A stretch of 64,000 nt of DNA from Teratosphaeria epicoccoides (taxonomy: Eukaryota; Ascomycota; Dothideomycetes; Mycosphaerellales; Teratosphaeriaceae). The position numbers were made by a program, and so were the translations under genes. Below the pieces are notes generated by a model that searched no databases, was not told where the DNA came from, and saw only the letters and a program-made list of their open reading frames with translations. Shown here in pieces: positions 1 to 12,209 of the stretch (positions within the stretch are counted from its first letter, which is position 1; each line of letters opens with the position of its first letter). The stretch spans positions 62,001-126,000 of the forward strand of contig JADDMT010000043.1 in assembly GCA_021401465.1 (NCBI GenBank), read 5' to 3'.

Positions 1-3000
1 AGATGCGACTAAGGGGCGTCTAAGGAATAGACCCCGAGGAAAGCCGCGGAAGGGCTCTCCTCCCTAGAATGGTCTAAAGAAGCCATCCGACAAGAGCAAT
101 CTCGAGTACTATAACTGTAGAAAGAAAGGACACTTTGCCCGCAAGTGTTTTGCTAAGAAGCAATAACAGGAACTGCCTAGGATAGAGTAGGCTTGCGTGA
201 TAACAATAGCGCCTTAGCAAAAGGCCGCTACTACTCGAGAACTAGACTATGCCGTACTTACTTAGACTACGTGCTATAACGACGATTGTCGAATTCACAT
301 GAGTAATAAAGATAGTTCCGGATAGTACCCTAGCTAAAACAAGGCATAGTCGATCTATGCGCTAAGGGGTACACCTTCTAGTGCGATAGTCCTAAGGCAA
401 CAGGAGCTAGAAGAAGAAGAAGAAGGTTCGGACGACAACTACGAGATTGTCGAAGCCGTCATTCCTGATTCTAAGGAAGACGAGAGCATAGAGCGATAGG
501 CTATGCCGCTACATGACATTAGGCTCGATATTATCCGAATCATACAGAACTAGTAGGCTTAGGCTTGCCCATAGATTAATGAAGTATAACATGTCGACTA
601 GCTTTAGTATGACGAACTAGCCGACTATATGCGACGACACCTAAGGAGACTACTAGTTGTAGCTTAACCTCACGCGCATCAGAAAGTTGTCCAAGAAATT
701 ATACTGTTCAGGGTAGAGTTTACGCCCTAGGGAGGCTACCTACCTACAAAGGTATTCAGATTTCACGAGCGCTACGACTCTAAGTCTACTACTTAAAGAT
801 AGAGTACGCAAGAAACGCGCAGGAACAGCGAGGCTAAGAGCGAGAACGACCTCTTAGGCTAGAAAACGGTAACGCTTAGAGAAGAAGCCGAGACTATACG
901 ATCCCTAAACTAGTCTGTAAAGACAGTTATTCGGGAAATAACAAGGTCCGCTGGAATTAGACCTACGGACAGACTAGACAGGGCTGTAACGATATGCCGC
1001 GATTAGCGCCAGATACGCGAATAACCTTAGAGTATAGGTACATATCGACGAGACGCTAGCTAGGGCCTTAGTAAATTCAGGATGTACTAGAATCTTCATA
1101 ACGCCTAAGTTCGCCAGGACAGCTAGGATAAAGCTACAGGCGAAGACGAATGCTTTCTCGCTACAAGTAATTAATAGAAAGCCGGTCACGTACAACTAAG
1201 GAATAGTTGACGAAGAAACCGAGATGATGCCTCTACGGATAGGACGCTACTAAGAGATGCTCTAGTTCAACATTACGGAGTCACTAGGCTTAGATGTAGT
1301 ACTAGGGTTGCCATGGCTCAGAAACGCTAACCCCTATATTAACTAGAAGAATGAGAGGATCTAGTTCCCGGAACTCTTAAGATCGATACCTCTACCTATA
1401 GTGCATAACGTACTAGGTAAGATCGAAATATGTGTTATGACTTCAAGCGAGATAGTAGCCGCTATTAAGGATCTAGAACAGGAAGTGCACGTCCTATAGG
1501 TTAAAGTAACGCAAACGAAAGTCAGGGTCGAATTCATAGTTCCCGATAAGTATAAAGAGTTCGCTACTCTTTTCGAGGAAGAACCTGATTAAGAAGCTCT
1601 ACTAGAACACTAGGAGTAGGACTACGGGATACCCTTACTCCTTAGCAAGTTACTAACAAAGCAATCAGTTCGCCTGTTATTAGTAGTAAAACTAGAGATT
1701 CTCTGGAAATACCTAGAAGACAACCTCCAGAAAGGCTTCATCCGTAAGTCGTAATCCCTAGCCAGATATCTAATCCTGTTTGTGCCTAAGGGGGAAGATG
1801 ACTAGCGACTCTGCGTAGATTATCGTAGATTAAATAACATCATAATAAAGAATAGTTATCTACTTCCTTTGCTCTTACAATTACAGGACCGCCTACAAGG
1901 AGCGATGTAGTTCTCAAAGTTTGACATACCTAGAGCGTATAACTGAATTTGAATTAAGGAAGGCGAAGAATAGAAGACTACGTTCTAGACTAAGTTTAGA
2001 CACTACGAGTACATAGTCATGCTATTTAGGTTAACAAATGCTCTAGCTATATAGTAGGTATTTATTAACAATATGCTACGAGGGTACCTCGACATCTTTG
2101 TAGTTGTATACCTAGACGACATCATCATCTACTCCCGGACGATCGAAGAGCATAGGACTCACGTGCGTAAGGTACTTCAGAAACTCTAGGATTACCGGTT
2201 AAAGGTCAAGCCTTAGAAAAGCGAGTTTCACAAGCAGGAAGTAAAATTCCTTAGCTACGTAGTAGCATGGAATAGAATCAAGATAGACACTAAGAAAGTC
2301 TAAGTCGTAAAAGAGTAGCCTACGCCGACTAATGTTAAGGAAGTATAGTCCTTCCTTAGGTTCGCTAACTTCTACCGAAGATTTGTGGCAAACTATTCGA
2401 AGATTACGGTACTACTTACGACTCTTACGACGAAGGATACGCCATTCGTGTAGGACGATGCCTAACGGAATGCCTTCAAGGAACTTAAGCGACGATTTAC
2501 AGATCAGCTAATCTTACTTATATTTGACTTAGATAAGCCTATTACAGTCGAAACAGATGCCTCCGATGTAGTACTCGGGGCATGCTTGAGTTAACTAGGA
2601 CCGAGTAGACGACTACAGCTAGTCGCCTACTACTCGAGGAAATTGTCTAGACCTAAACTCTAATACGACGTCTATAACAAAGAACTTCTAGCCATAGTAG
2701 ACGCCTACAAGGCCTAGCGAGTCTACTTAGAAGGTTCTAAGCACTAGGTCACAGTCTACACAGACTATAAGAACTTGCGATACTTTATAACGACAAAAGA
2801 ATTAAACTGACGACAGGTTCGGTAGAGTAAGGAGCTCTCTAGTTTTAACTGCAAGATCGTCTATCGTAAGGGGACCGATAACGCGCGCGCCGATGCACTT
2901 AGCTACTAGACAGACTACATGAAGGGCGTGAAGCAGGAGAAACATGCTGTTCTCTAGGAAAATAGCGATAGCACGCTAGGAGTTAACCGACTCGCGGCTA

Positions 3001-3664
3001 CGACTGTCACATAGACTAGTGAATTTCAGGACGACCTGAAGAACGCGCTAGTCTACGACCTAACTACACTCGCTGTCCGTAATGACATTAATAGACAGGA
3101 GGATTAGGAAGACAAAGACGGAATCCTTCTGTTTCAAGGATTAGTATATGTGCTAATGTCTTTACAATTAGAGCTACTACGACTCCGACATGACGTACCT
3201 TAGGCAGGACACCCGGGAGTGTCTAAAATGAAGCAAATTCTCTAACAAGAATATTACTTCCCTAGGATGAGCAAGGTAATCGAGGACTACGTCTGTCGAT
3301 ATGTAACTTGCCGACAAAGTAAGCATAACCGTTACAAATCGTATAGGCTACTACGACTACTTAAGGTACCTTAACGGCCATAGGAATCGCTCGCCATAGA
3401 TTTCATCGTTAAACTACCTTAGTCGAGAGAACCCGCTACGAATGAGTTCTTCGACAGGATCATGGTAGTAGTTAACCGATTCACTAAGTTTAGGAAGTTT
3501 ATGCCTTACCGCGAAGACTTTAAGACTAAAGATATCGCGCATGTCTTCATCAAATAGGTAGTAGCACTACACGGCATGCTATAGGACCTAGTAACAGATC
3601 GAGGATCCGTGTTTACCTCTAACTTCTAGAGAGCCCTGATGAGACAATTCTAGCTTAGACATTA
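1..3664 (+). pseudogene. Gypsy A1 gag-pol remnant, cut in integrase
   Basis: Ty3/gypsy polyprotein read through many TAG/TAA codons. A CCHC zinc knuckle of gag lies at 109-163 (NCRKKGHFARKC; its first Cys and its neighbour are mutated to Tyr). The protease active site reads LVNSGC at 1071-1085, with the catalytic Asp changed to Asn. Reverse transcriptase has VDYRRLNN near 1816 and YLDDI at 2109-2123. RNase H has TETDASD near 2551. The integrase HHCC finger lies at about 3185-3330 (RHDVP, GHPGVSK, CRYVTC) and the core at 3390-3655 (AIDFIVKL, VTDRGSVFTS). The frame stops at 3660, where the LTR of A4 in the opposite orientation starts; the last catalytic Glu and the chromodomain are missing. The 5' end lies outside the window. 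A2 is the better preserved relative. The assignment is sure; no product can be made. Confidence 0.93.
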
Positions 3665-4078
3665 TGTCATAAGGGTAGGTGCCGATAGCAGGAAGGTAAC
3701 TAGGTGTTAGACTCGCAGAGCTGTAAAGAATATCGACAATAGTAGTTAACCTTGTAACTAACTATCCCCTAGGGAAAGGGAATTAAATTAAGCACGAAGC
3801 TCCTAACTGCCTATCCTGAAGCTATCCCTATATACTAGAGAGACAGAGCAGCTCTGTTAGATCTGTCGACAAACCCGACAGATCTATGTCTATAGATCTG
3901 TAGACTAACCCTATAGATCTAAGGGTCTGTCATCCTATGACAGATCCCTTCTTCCTTGTAGGCCTATAGATCTATAGACTAACCCTACAGATCCTTTCTC
4001 CTATGACTATGCCTATAACTCATAGTACTTAGGACCCTTATGATCCTAAAACCTACAGTACTCCTAACACTTATGACA
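3665..4078 (-). repeat. 3' LTR of gypsy A4 (414 bp)
   Basis: Read on the minus strand it starts TGTCATAAGTG at 4078 and ends TTATGACA at 3665, the same termini as the A LTRs at 38096-38563 and 44128-44568. Just upstream on the minus strand is the purine tract aagaggaggata. The LTR contains several AGATCT palindromes. It is 27 bp shorter than the A2 LTR because one block around the second AGATCT is missing. Left flank is catta; no matching duplication is found because the 5' end of A4 is lost. Confidence 0.9.
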
Positions 4079-4158
4079 CTATCCTCCTCTTAGCCTAGCT
4101 CGTCCCTAAGCTACCTTATTAGTGCGGGGTTTCTCTTGTCATTTCCTTTTGTGCTATG

Positions 4159-4849
4159 ATGTCTTCTCTTTCTACATTACTGCCTTGTGTCATCCTAGAC
4201 ACTAACGCCCCTTTAACGTAGAAACGCAAACGCCGCGCGAATCGAATCTATCGTTAGGGCTAGGACAGCATAAAGTCCTATACTTAGTGTCAAGAGTTAA
4301 AGCTTGTTTGTCAGGTACATATTTCCTTAGGGAAATGTTCGTAATGTCACTTTAGTAACTGTCGAAGTTACGACGCGAAGGTAACAGAGGTCGAATAGAA
4401 GAAGTTAGGCAATTAGCAGAAAAGACTAATTGCCGATCTTGATCGTGCGAAGGCGGTCCTAGCTAAGGCTTCGCAGAAGATAATAGAGGCGCATGCAAAG
4501 GAGATGCGTCTTCGAAAAACAGTTAGACGCGGTCGACTAGGAGGTCGAGGATAGTCGCGCTCTCGAGGAGCGTGAGATCAAGGAGAATAAGGCTAAGGAA
4601 CAGGCTCTCTCGCAGGCTAGGTTTCTTCTTGACCCTAATCCTTTAGCGGGTCTCGCTCTTAGTCCTAGGACATAGAGCGTAATAGAGGGTTTTACTAACG
4701 CCTTATATTAGGGTTTCCTGGATAGCGTGATAGCCGAGCCGATTGACAGCGTCCCGCAGGAGTCTAGTCGTAGCTTAGGATCTTCTTCCTAGGTTCGTTC
4801 CTTTCTCGAAACTCCGTATCTTTTGCTAACAGTTTCGCAGATGTTCTAG
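4159..4849 (+). pseudogene. Antisense ORF in the 3' region of gypsy A (A4 copy)
   Basis: This reads on the strand opposite to the gag-pol of A4. It starts at ATG 4159 (MSSLSTLLPC), passes a basic stretch KRKRRANRIYR, then a Cys-rich stretch with GKCSQ and FSNC, and then a long charged region likely to form a coiled coil (EEREIKENKAKEQALSQ near 4570). In-frame stops fall at Gln/Trp-type positions. Compared with the A3 copy (690 nt, in frame throughout) it has one extra A near 4520, giving 691 nt and a frameshift. The frame is recognisable in both copies, which supports a real gene carried by the element. I do not recognise a named family; a zinc-binding role is only an inference from the Cys spacing. 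Confidence 0.6.
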
Positions 4850-5481
4850 GGGTTCCTAGGTGTTCTCGGTACTCCTATATCCTTCCCATTTTACTAAGTA
4901 CTCTCGCTGTCCGTCCTGCTAGCGAGTGTCAACAATCTTTTCGACAGTATACTCCGGTTCTTCTACTTTAGGGTCGAGTAGTAAGGGTTCTGTTTATAGT
5001 GCGGCGTCTAGCGCTGCTTGTTCTAGCAGAGAGACATAGAACACAGGGTGTATTCTTATCTGCTTAGGTAGCTGTAACTTAAAATTAACTAGTCCTTTCT
5101 TAGCCTTAATCCTAAATGGTCCTAGTTTTATAGCGTCTAGTTTTTTACTTGGCTTGTCTAATTTGATGTGACAGCAGAGGAGATACACCTTGTCCCCCTC
5201 CTTTAGAATTAGTCCCTTAATTCTCTTACGATTCGCGTACTATGCTATGTTCTGCTAATAGAACTACAGGTCGTGCTTCTGTTTGCAGTCGGCGTAGATG
5301 TTCTACTCATCTGAGTGCTACTAGGTTTAGATTACTAGCTAAGACATCTAGAATGTCTTCTATAGCTAATCTATATGCTATCTAAAAAGGCGAGAGTCCT
5401 GTCGACTCTGCTAGCGTACTATTATACGCGAGCTATGCTATTAGCAATAATTCTACCTAGTTGTTCTAGTCCCTATTCACA
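4838..5481 (-). pseudogene. Gypsy A4 integrase C-terminus and chromodomain
   Basis: Minus-strand frame with WVELL and LAYNSTLAESTGLSPF of the integrase core end (about 5390-5465), then an open stretch at 5188-4994 with KLGPFRIKAKKG and IHPVFYVSLLEQA, typical of the GPY/F-type C-terminal domain of Ty3/gypsy integrases, and a chromodomain at about 4910-4838 (LVKWEGY, NTWEPLEHL, with the first Trp codon intact and the second mutated to TAG). Chromodomains steer integration to marked chromatin in chromoviruses. The upstream part of pol is missing: at 5481/5482 the frame joins the leader of B0. Confidence 0.9.
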
Positions 5482-5581
5482 TAGGATAGCGCTCGCTACG
5501 TGTTAGTTACAAGTTCGTAGTACTCTAGACATATTGTAGTATTCTCTACTAGACTGCAAAGCAGGGGGGAGAAAGCAGAAC

Positions 5582-5718
5582 TAATACAGATATATACTAT
5601 ATGATATTAAAAATATCTTGTAGTATAACAGAGAAATCCGACCTTTTAGGAAGTACAAGATAGTACTATTTTCTACTTATTACAGAGGTAGCGCTAGAGG
5701 TACTTATAACCCCTAACG
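5582..5718 (-). repeat. 5' LTR of B0, distal part
   Basis: Minus-strand copy of the 3' portion of the B LTR (taatacagatata... to ...cccctaacg). It is interrupted at 5718 by B1; the rest resumes at 14796. Together the halves make a B LTR of 385 bp, 25 bp longer than the standard 360 because of an internal duplication. The B leader and gag start follow on the minus strand down to 5482. Confidence 0.88.
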
Positions 5719-6078
5719 TGATACGGTTGATACTAGGGGGCCATTAGAACCGCATGGGTTCTAATGCCCGCCCTTAGCATGCAGTAACCCTGCTACATAT
5801 AGTAAGGGGGTCCTTCGTACATACGTTAGCTCGTATGTTGTCTAAGAGGGATTAGTTGTCAACGTAGGACGCACCTACGTCGCTAACCCTATAGTACCCC
5901 TGCGGGGTTAGGCTCGGACATGCTTTCCCTAATTAAGGAGCGTCAGGGGTTATAAGCACCCTTAGCGCTACCTCTGTAATAAGCAGAAAGCAGTGCTGTC
6001 TTGTACCTACTAAAAGGTCGGATTACTCTGTCATACTACAAGATATTTCTATATTATATAGCATATACATCTATATTA
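5719..6078 (+). repeat. 5' LTR of B1 (360 bp)
   Basis: Begins TGATACGGTT and ends ctatatta. The same 360-bp unit recurs at 14431, 17711, 26674, 34459 (longer) and, inverted, at 53650 and 62164. The starts vary between TG and TA and the ends read TA where CA would be usual, as expected after RIP. It holds a small inverted motif, gtacccctgcggggt. Confidence 0.93.
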
Positions 6079-6127
6079 GTTCTGCTTTCTCCCCCCTGCT
6101 TTGCAGTCTAGCAGAGAATACTACAAT

Positions 6128-9100
6128 ATGTCTAGAGTACTACGAACTTGCAACTAACATATAGCGAGTACTATCCTAAGTGCCCGTAATAGCGAAGCTA
6201 GCCTAAGTAACTAGCCTGCAGAAGTACCCCCTGCGAGCGACACTGTATCGAGCGACGGTTCCGCTAGAGGCTAATTACGCGGCAGACAAGGTAATAGACC
6301 CCCCGCATAGGGACTGTAGCTAACCCTGACTATCGACCTAGCCCTTATAGCCATGATTGTCGATTAGGTCGCGAACTGCCTTGCGAACTAGAGCTAGAGC
6401 CGCACCGCTTCTAGTAGCGATAACGGCGAGGACGACGAAGACGTCGCCATAAGTAGTACTAATGAACTAGCAGACGAAGAAATCTAGCGAGATTTTATGC
6501 TAGGGACCCGCGAAGACAACTTACTAGGAGGCGCAGACCCTCCGCATGTGCCTGCAAACCTAGTGCCTAAATACGGGGCCATAGTAGGCTAACTAGGAGG
6601 TAGTCGTAACGCACGTAACCCGAAGCCGTTTAAGGGAGACACCTTAAAGGAGGCTCGAACTTTCTTGTAGGCATGTAAGGCAGTTTTCGTGCTTAACCTA
6701 CGCAGATACTCTATAGAGGGCAAACGAGTCGCCTTTAGTGTAATGTAGCTCAAAGAGGATAAGGAACCTCGTAACAATTAGCATAAGTAGTATGACCTTA
6801 TGTAGGTCTATGACAGAACATATACATAGGCGGACTTTCGCTAGTTCTATGTTAACTAGGTCGAGGATCTAGGGAATCGCGCCCTTACTATGTCTGTCAA
6901 GTACGAGAAGGCTAAGCAGGGGAAGGGACAAATAACCTCTAGCTTTGCTACCTACCTTGCTACACTCGAGGGATAGATGCTACCCTATACTAAGACATAA
7001 CGCGTGCGGCACTTGCTCGTCAAACTTAATGACAATCTTCGGAATATAATCATGACTTTTCATGAACTTCTGACAACTCGGCAAGACCTCGTGTCCCTTG
7101 CGACACGTATGGAGATTACCTTGAAGCGAAATGGAAAATCGGGCGGCAAGGACAATAAGCGTCTAAGCCCCGAGGACCTACTAAAGGGCCGCTATTATAA
7201 GCGCCCTAGGGGTCACGCCTAACGCGGTAGTTCATTTCGGAGGAGCAAGCCCTCTAAGCTAAAAGACAGTAGCGAGAAGCCTCCGAGTAGCTGCTACATC
7301 TGTAGAGCGAGGGACTACTAGGCGGCTCGCTGTCCTAAACGAAGTAATAGGAAGAAGGTAAGCAAGGTGTCTGAAACCTCCCTAGAGGGGAGGCAAAAGA
7401 AGGACAAGCCTAAGACAACCGAATAGCTACTACGGGTATCTAAGCTGTCTGTTACTAATAGTGTAGACTCGTGGCCTGCCTAGCGCCTATCTAGTACGGT
7501 CTGAGTTAATAGCTTGCTTAAGCTAGTAGACTGTATGTTAGATGACCTTGCGGAGGTTAATGTGATACCCTAGAGGGTAGTCATACAGCTCGGTTTAAAG
7601 CCGATCCTAGGAGCCCTGCTGCTTACTATGAAGTCCTTTTAGGGCGAAGGCGTAGCGGCTCGAGGCGCGTACAACGTGCGCCTCTAACTCGCGGACTCCT
7701 TAGGAGAAGTGCGCGAGACTAACGAAGTCTTCTACGCTAAAGACGTTCCTAAAAAGGAGCTCCTACTTAGCCGCCCTTAGCGCTACAAGCAGGCAGTCGT
7801 TGTTAATAGAGCTACTAATAACTAGTTCTACGGCTCTATAGGCGAAGTTCCTGTAGTACAGATGCGTGACGCACATAGCTTCTACAAGGACATAAAGAAG
7901 GTCTAATGTGTGTATGTAGTCTGCATACAGAACATCAAGGAGGACGTTACCCTCCTGCTAGATTTAGAGGAGTACGCTCATATTTTCGACGCAGAGGCTG
8001 CGGCCTATGCCCGAGCCCTAGATGCAGAACATGCGATTCACCTTAAGGAGGGTTATAATCCTCCGTATCGACCTCTATACCCTATGTCGGAATCGCAGCT
8101 TAAAACACTTCAAGACTACCTCTACAAGGCGTAAAGGAACGCGTGGATCTGACGAAGCGACAGCGAGGCTAGAGCGTTAGTCATTTTCGTCCCGAAGAAG
8201 GATAATACGCTCTGCCTATACGTTAACTATAGGGGCCTTAACGCGGTAACCTAGAAAAACCGCTGCCCCCTACTACTTATTAGCGAGACGCTTGACCGCC
8301 TTAGTCGCGCCGCTATCTTCTTGTCTATCGACTTAAAGGACGCCTACTACTAGATACTAATCCGAAAGGGCGACAACTAGAAGACTACATTCTAAACGTA
8401 GTATAGACACTTTAAGTATATAGTGATACTATTTAGCTTAACTAACATACTAGCAACGTTCTAAGCGTATATTAACTAGGCCCTAGCTAACCTCGTTAAC
8501 ACCTGCTACGTAGTATATTTAGACGATATACTAGTCTACTCTGACTTAAAGCAGGAGCATATTTAGCATCTAAGGATAGTACTCGAATAGCTCTACAAGT
8601 TCGCTCTATATGCGAACCTAAAGAAGTGCTCATTCCTGACAGATAGGATTAAGTATCTTAGATATATCGTCTCTACGGAAGGAGTCATCATAGATAACTA
8701 AAGGGTGTCTGTAATTACAGAGTAGCTATAGCTAACTACCCTCCGAGAAGTACAGGTATTCCTAGGATTTACTAACTTCTATGGCAGATTCATACGATCC
8801 TACTCGAAGATCGTAGCTCCTCTTACAGCCCTCGTAAAGGGCGTAATTCAAGGAAAAAAGCTAGGGATAGTGCCTTAGGAGGAGGCTTTAAGTAAGGCTT
8901 TCTCTAAACTTAAAGAAGCTTTTTAAACTACGTATATACTTTAGCACTTTGACCTCGCTACGAAGATCAGAATAGAGACTAATACTTTAAAATTCGTAAT
9001 AGCCGCAATTATATCGTAGCTCTAGTTGCACAAAGGTAGTACGCGATAGTACCTAATTGCCTTCTAGTTACGGAAGATGTAGGGCGCTAAGCTTAACTAC

Positions 9101-11994
9101 AAGACTTACGACTAAGAGCTTTTAGCTATTGTTAATGGCTTTAAGGAGTACTAACACTACCTCGAAGGTATAGCGTACCCTATTAAGGTGCTTACTAACT
9201 ATAACAACCTTCGCGGCTTCATGTGCGTGAAGCAGCTAAGTAGTTAGCAAGCAAGGTAGGCGACTTTCCTTGCTAGCTTTGACTTCGTTATCTAGCATTG
9301 TTCCGGAAAGACGAATCTAGCTAACAGTCCTTCGTGACGACTAGACTATGACACTAGGGAGGAGGGCGACTAATTAACCGGGCCCTAGCCGGCCTCGTTG
9401 ACACCTGCTACGTAGTATATTTAGACGATATACTAGTCTACTCTAACTCGAAGGAGGAGCATATTCGGCACCTAAGGATAGTACTTAAACAGCTCCGCAA
9501 GTTCGCTCTATACGCGAACCTAAAGAAGTGCTCATTCCTAACACATAGGATTAAGTTTCTTGGATACATCGTCTCTACGGAAGGAGTCATCATAGATGAC
9601 TAAAGAGTGTCCGTAATCGCGGAGTAGCTGTAGCTAACTACTCTCTAAGAAGTGTAGGTGTTCCTAGGATTCACTAACTTCTACCGCAGATTCATATAGT
9701 CCTACTCGAAGATCGTGGCTCCCCTCACGGCCCTCGCAAAGGGCGCGATTTAAGGAAAAAAGCCAGGGATAGTGCCTTAGGAGGAGGCTTAAAGTAAGGC
9801 TTTCTCTAGACTTAAAGCAGCTTTTTAAACTACGCCTATACTTCGGTACTTTGACCTTACTACGAAGATCTAGATAGAGACTAATACTTCAAAATTCGTA
9901 ATAGCCGCAATTATATCGCAGCTCTAGTCGCACGAAGGTAGTACGCGATAGTACCTGATTGCCTTCTAGTCGCGGAAGATGCAGGGCGCTAAGCTTAACT
10001 ATGAGACTTACGACTAAGAGCTTTTAGCTATTGTTAACAGCTTTAAGGAGTACTAATACTACCTCGAAGGCGTAGCGTACCCTATTAAGGTGCTTACTAA
10101 CTATAGTAACCTTTGCGGCTTCATAGGCGTAAAGCAGCTAAGTAGTTAGCAAGCAAGGTAGGCGACTTTCCTCGCTAGCTTGAACTTCGTTATCTAGCAT
10201 CGTTCTAGAAAGACGAATCCGGCTAATAGTCCTTCGCGACAACTAGACTACGACACTAGGGAGGAGGGCGACTAACAGCTTCTCCCTATACTACAAACGA
10301 AGCTTGTAGTTTAGGGCGGCGATCTGTCGTTAGCTCCTCTTGTAGGTCGACTACAGGTCTAATAGGGCCTTATAGCCTCCGCTAGCAACAAACCCTCCTA
10401 TCTGGCAGTTATGGCGACTATGTCTAGCTCGATCCGTGTAGTAGTTAACTAGCTCATATGTAGTAAGCATGTAATGTCTAAAGAACCCTTTAAAGAAGTC
10501 TCGAGACTTATCTAGCGGTTACAAGAGTAAGAACTAGAGTTAATTAATAAGAGTGTAGCCCTCTAGGACACTACAGGCGGTCCGAAGTACTAGACTAAGT
10601 CAGGCGACTTGTAGTACTTTGACAATAGGCTCTACATACCCGCTAACTACGCATTCTGTTCGCAGCTCCTCTATATTCATTATGACAATAAACTCGCGGG
10701 CTATTTTAGCGTAGAGAAGACGAACGTACTTCTCGGACGCAAATACTAGTAGCCTACGCTAGAACAGGATGTCTCTGACTATGTCAAATCCTACTAGACG
10801 TGCCAGGTTAGCAAATCTCGGCGCTATTGCCCCTATGGCAATACTTAGGCGCTCTTACTACTAGAGAGACCATGGCAGGACTTGACCATGGATTTTATCA
10901 CTAATTTGCTGCTAGCAAAGTAGAGAGGCAATGTAGTTAATGCTGTCCTTATAGTAGTCGACTAATACTCTAAGATAAATGTCTTCATCCTATGTACAAA
11001 AAGATGCACAAGCGGCGAGCTTACGCGACTACTTCGCGACGAAGTCATATGGCGCTTTAGTGTCCCCCGAAGTATCCTATTAGATCGAGGTTCTGTCTTT
11101 ACTAGTAAATACTAGCAAGAATTTGTGTTTAAGGCGCGTGTTAAGCACTGCCTAAGTATAGTATTCTATCTACAGACTAATAGTCAGACTAAACGTATGA
11201 ACTAGACTCTTGAGTAGTACCTTCGGTACTACTACGCTAAGAACCAGGATGCCTAGGCTGACGTAATTCCTATGGCGGAACTTGCAGTTAATAATAGCAT
11301 AAATGCTACTATGCGCATGTCGCCATTTTAGATTCTTTATAGCTTTAATCCGGAAATACACCTAGAACCGCCTCGGGACAAGTCTTTTAAGGAGAGGGTG
11401 CTAGCCGCCGCGGAATTAGCGCGGCGTATGCGCTAGGTACATTCGGTGCTAATAGAACACTAGAAAAAGGCCTCAGAATCCCAGATTAAACATAATAACG
11501 CCTATGCTAAACTGATGTAGTATGTAGTTAGTACAAAGGTGTTACTGTTAACGAAGAATCTTAAGCTGAAACTTCTAAGCAAGAAGATGACGCCAAGGTT
11601 TGTTAGACCCTTCCGGATACGCGACGTAATAGGCTTGTAGGCATACTAGCTATCGTTACTATCGTCGTATTATGTGCATGATATCTTCTACGTATCTCTA
11701 CTTAAACTATAGGTATAGCGTAAGGGCGAAGAGCCCGCGGACCTAATGCTAGTAGCAGAAGAGAACGAAGAGTAGGAAGTCGAGGGTATTAAGGACAGTA
11801 TGTAGCGTAAGGGCGTAACGCACTATCTAGTAAAGTAGAAAGGATACCTACCTAAGTACACATAATAGGTTCCGGCTAAAGACTATAAGAACGCTCCCGA
11901 AGCTATTCGTGAATTCGAAGAGTAGAGGAGGCGTAAGCAGGGCTTAAGAAGGTCGATTCGTAGGAAGATAAGGGCTTCGGAGCAGAATTCTTGA
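6128..11994 (+). pseudogene. B1 gag-pol polyprotein, frameshifted by internal duplication
   Basis: ATG 6128 (MSRVLRTC) opens a single frame covering gag (KPFKGDTLKEARTFL near 6630; knuckle CYICRARDY...ARC near 7290, its His mutated to Tyr), a protease-like stretch, and reverse transcriptase (FVPKKDN near 8190; YLDDILVYS at 8516-8542). After the tandem repeat, the second RT copy, the integrase (finger IHYDNKLAGYF and CQVSKSRRY; core TMDFITNL at 10888 and LLDRGSVFTS near 11078) and the chromodomain (HYLVK, KGYLPKYT near 11840) lie one frame off. The 902-bp duplication is not a multiple of three, so it separated integrase from gag. TGA 11992-11994 ends the frame. Without the duplication the frame is 4965 nt (1655 codons), as in B4. 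Many TAG/TAA codons add to the inactivation. Confidence 0.93.
8471..10274 (+). repeat. Tandem duplication in B1 pol (2 x 902 bp)
   Basis: Unit 1 is 8471-9372 and unit 2 is 9373-10274. Both start attaac, both include YLDDILVYS (8516 and 9418) and RNase H, and both end gggaggagggcgactaa. The units differ by many C/T and G/A changes. B3 and B4 have a single copy, so the duplication is specific to B1 and predates much of the mutation. Confidence 0.9.
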
Positions 11995-12209
11995 CATGTG
12001 TATATAGTGCATAACGCGCGGAGTAATAACAAGAAGCAAACGCCCTACTTATACATCATTAATGCCTAAAGGCATACCTAGAATAAACCTAAGGAGAATA
12101 AGAGACATGCTTAGATTAGCTTCGTAGCTAATGCTTAGCGACTACTAGTTAGGGGCTTCCTAACTAAACCCGAAGCAGGAGAGTCTTTCTTGTTACGGTC
12201 CGCTAGGGA

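Noticed and set aside
974..1195. Open frame on the minus strand, 73 codons
   Set aside because: Lies opposite to the protease region of A1; the same shadow recurs at 42074-42289 opposite A2. It follows from the composition of the real frame.
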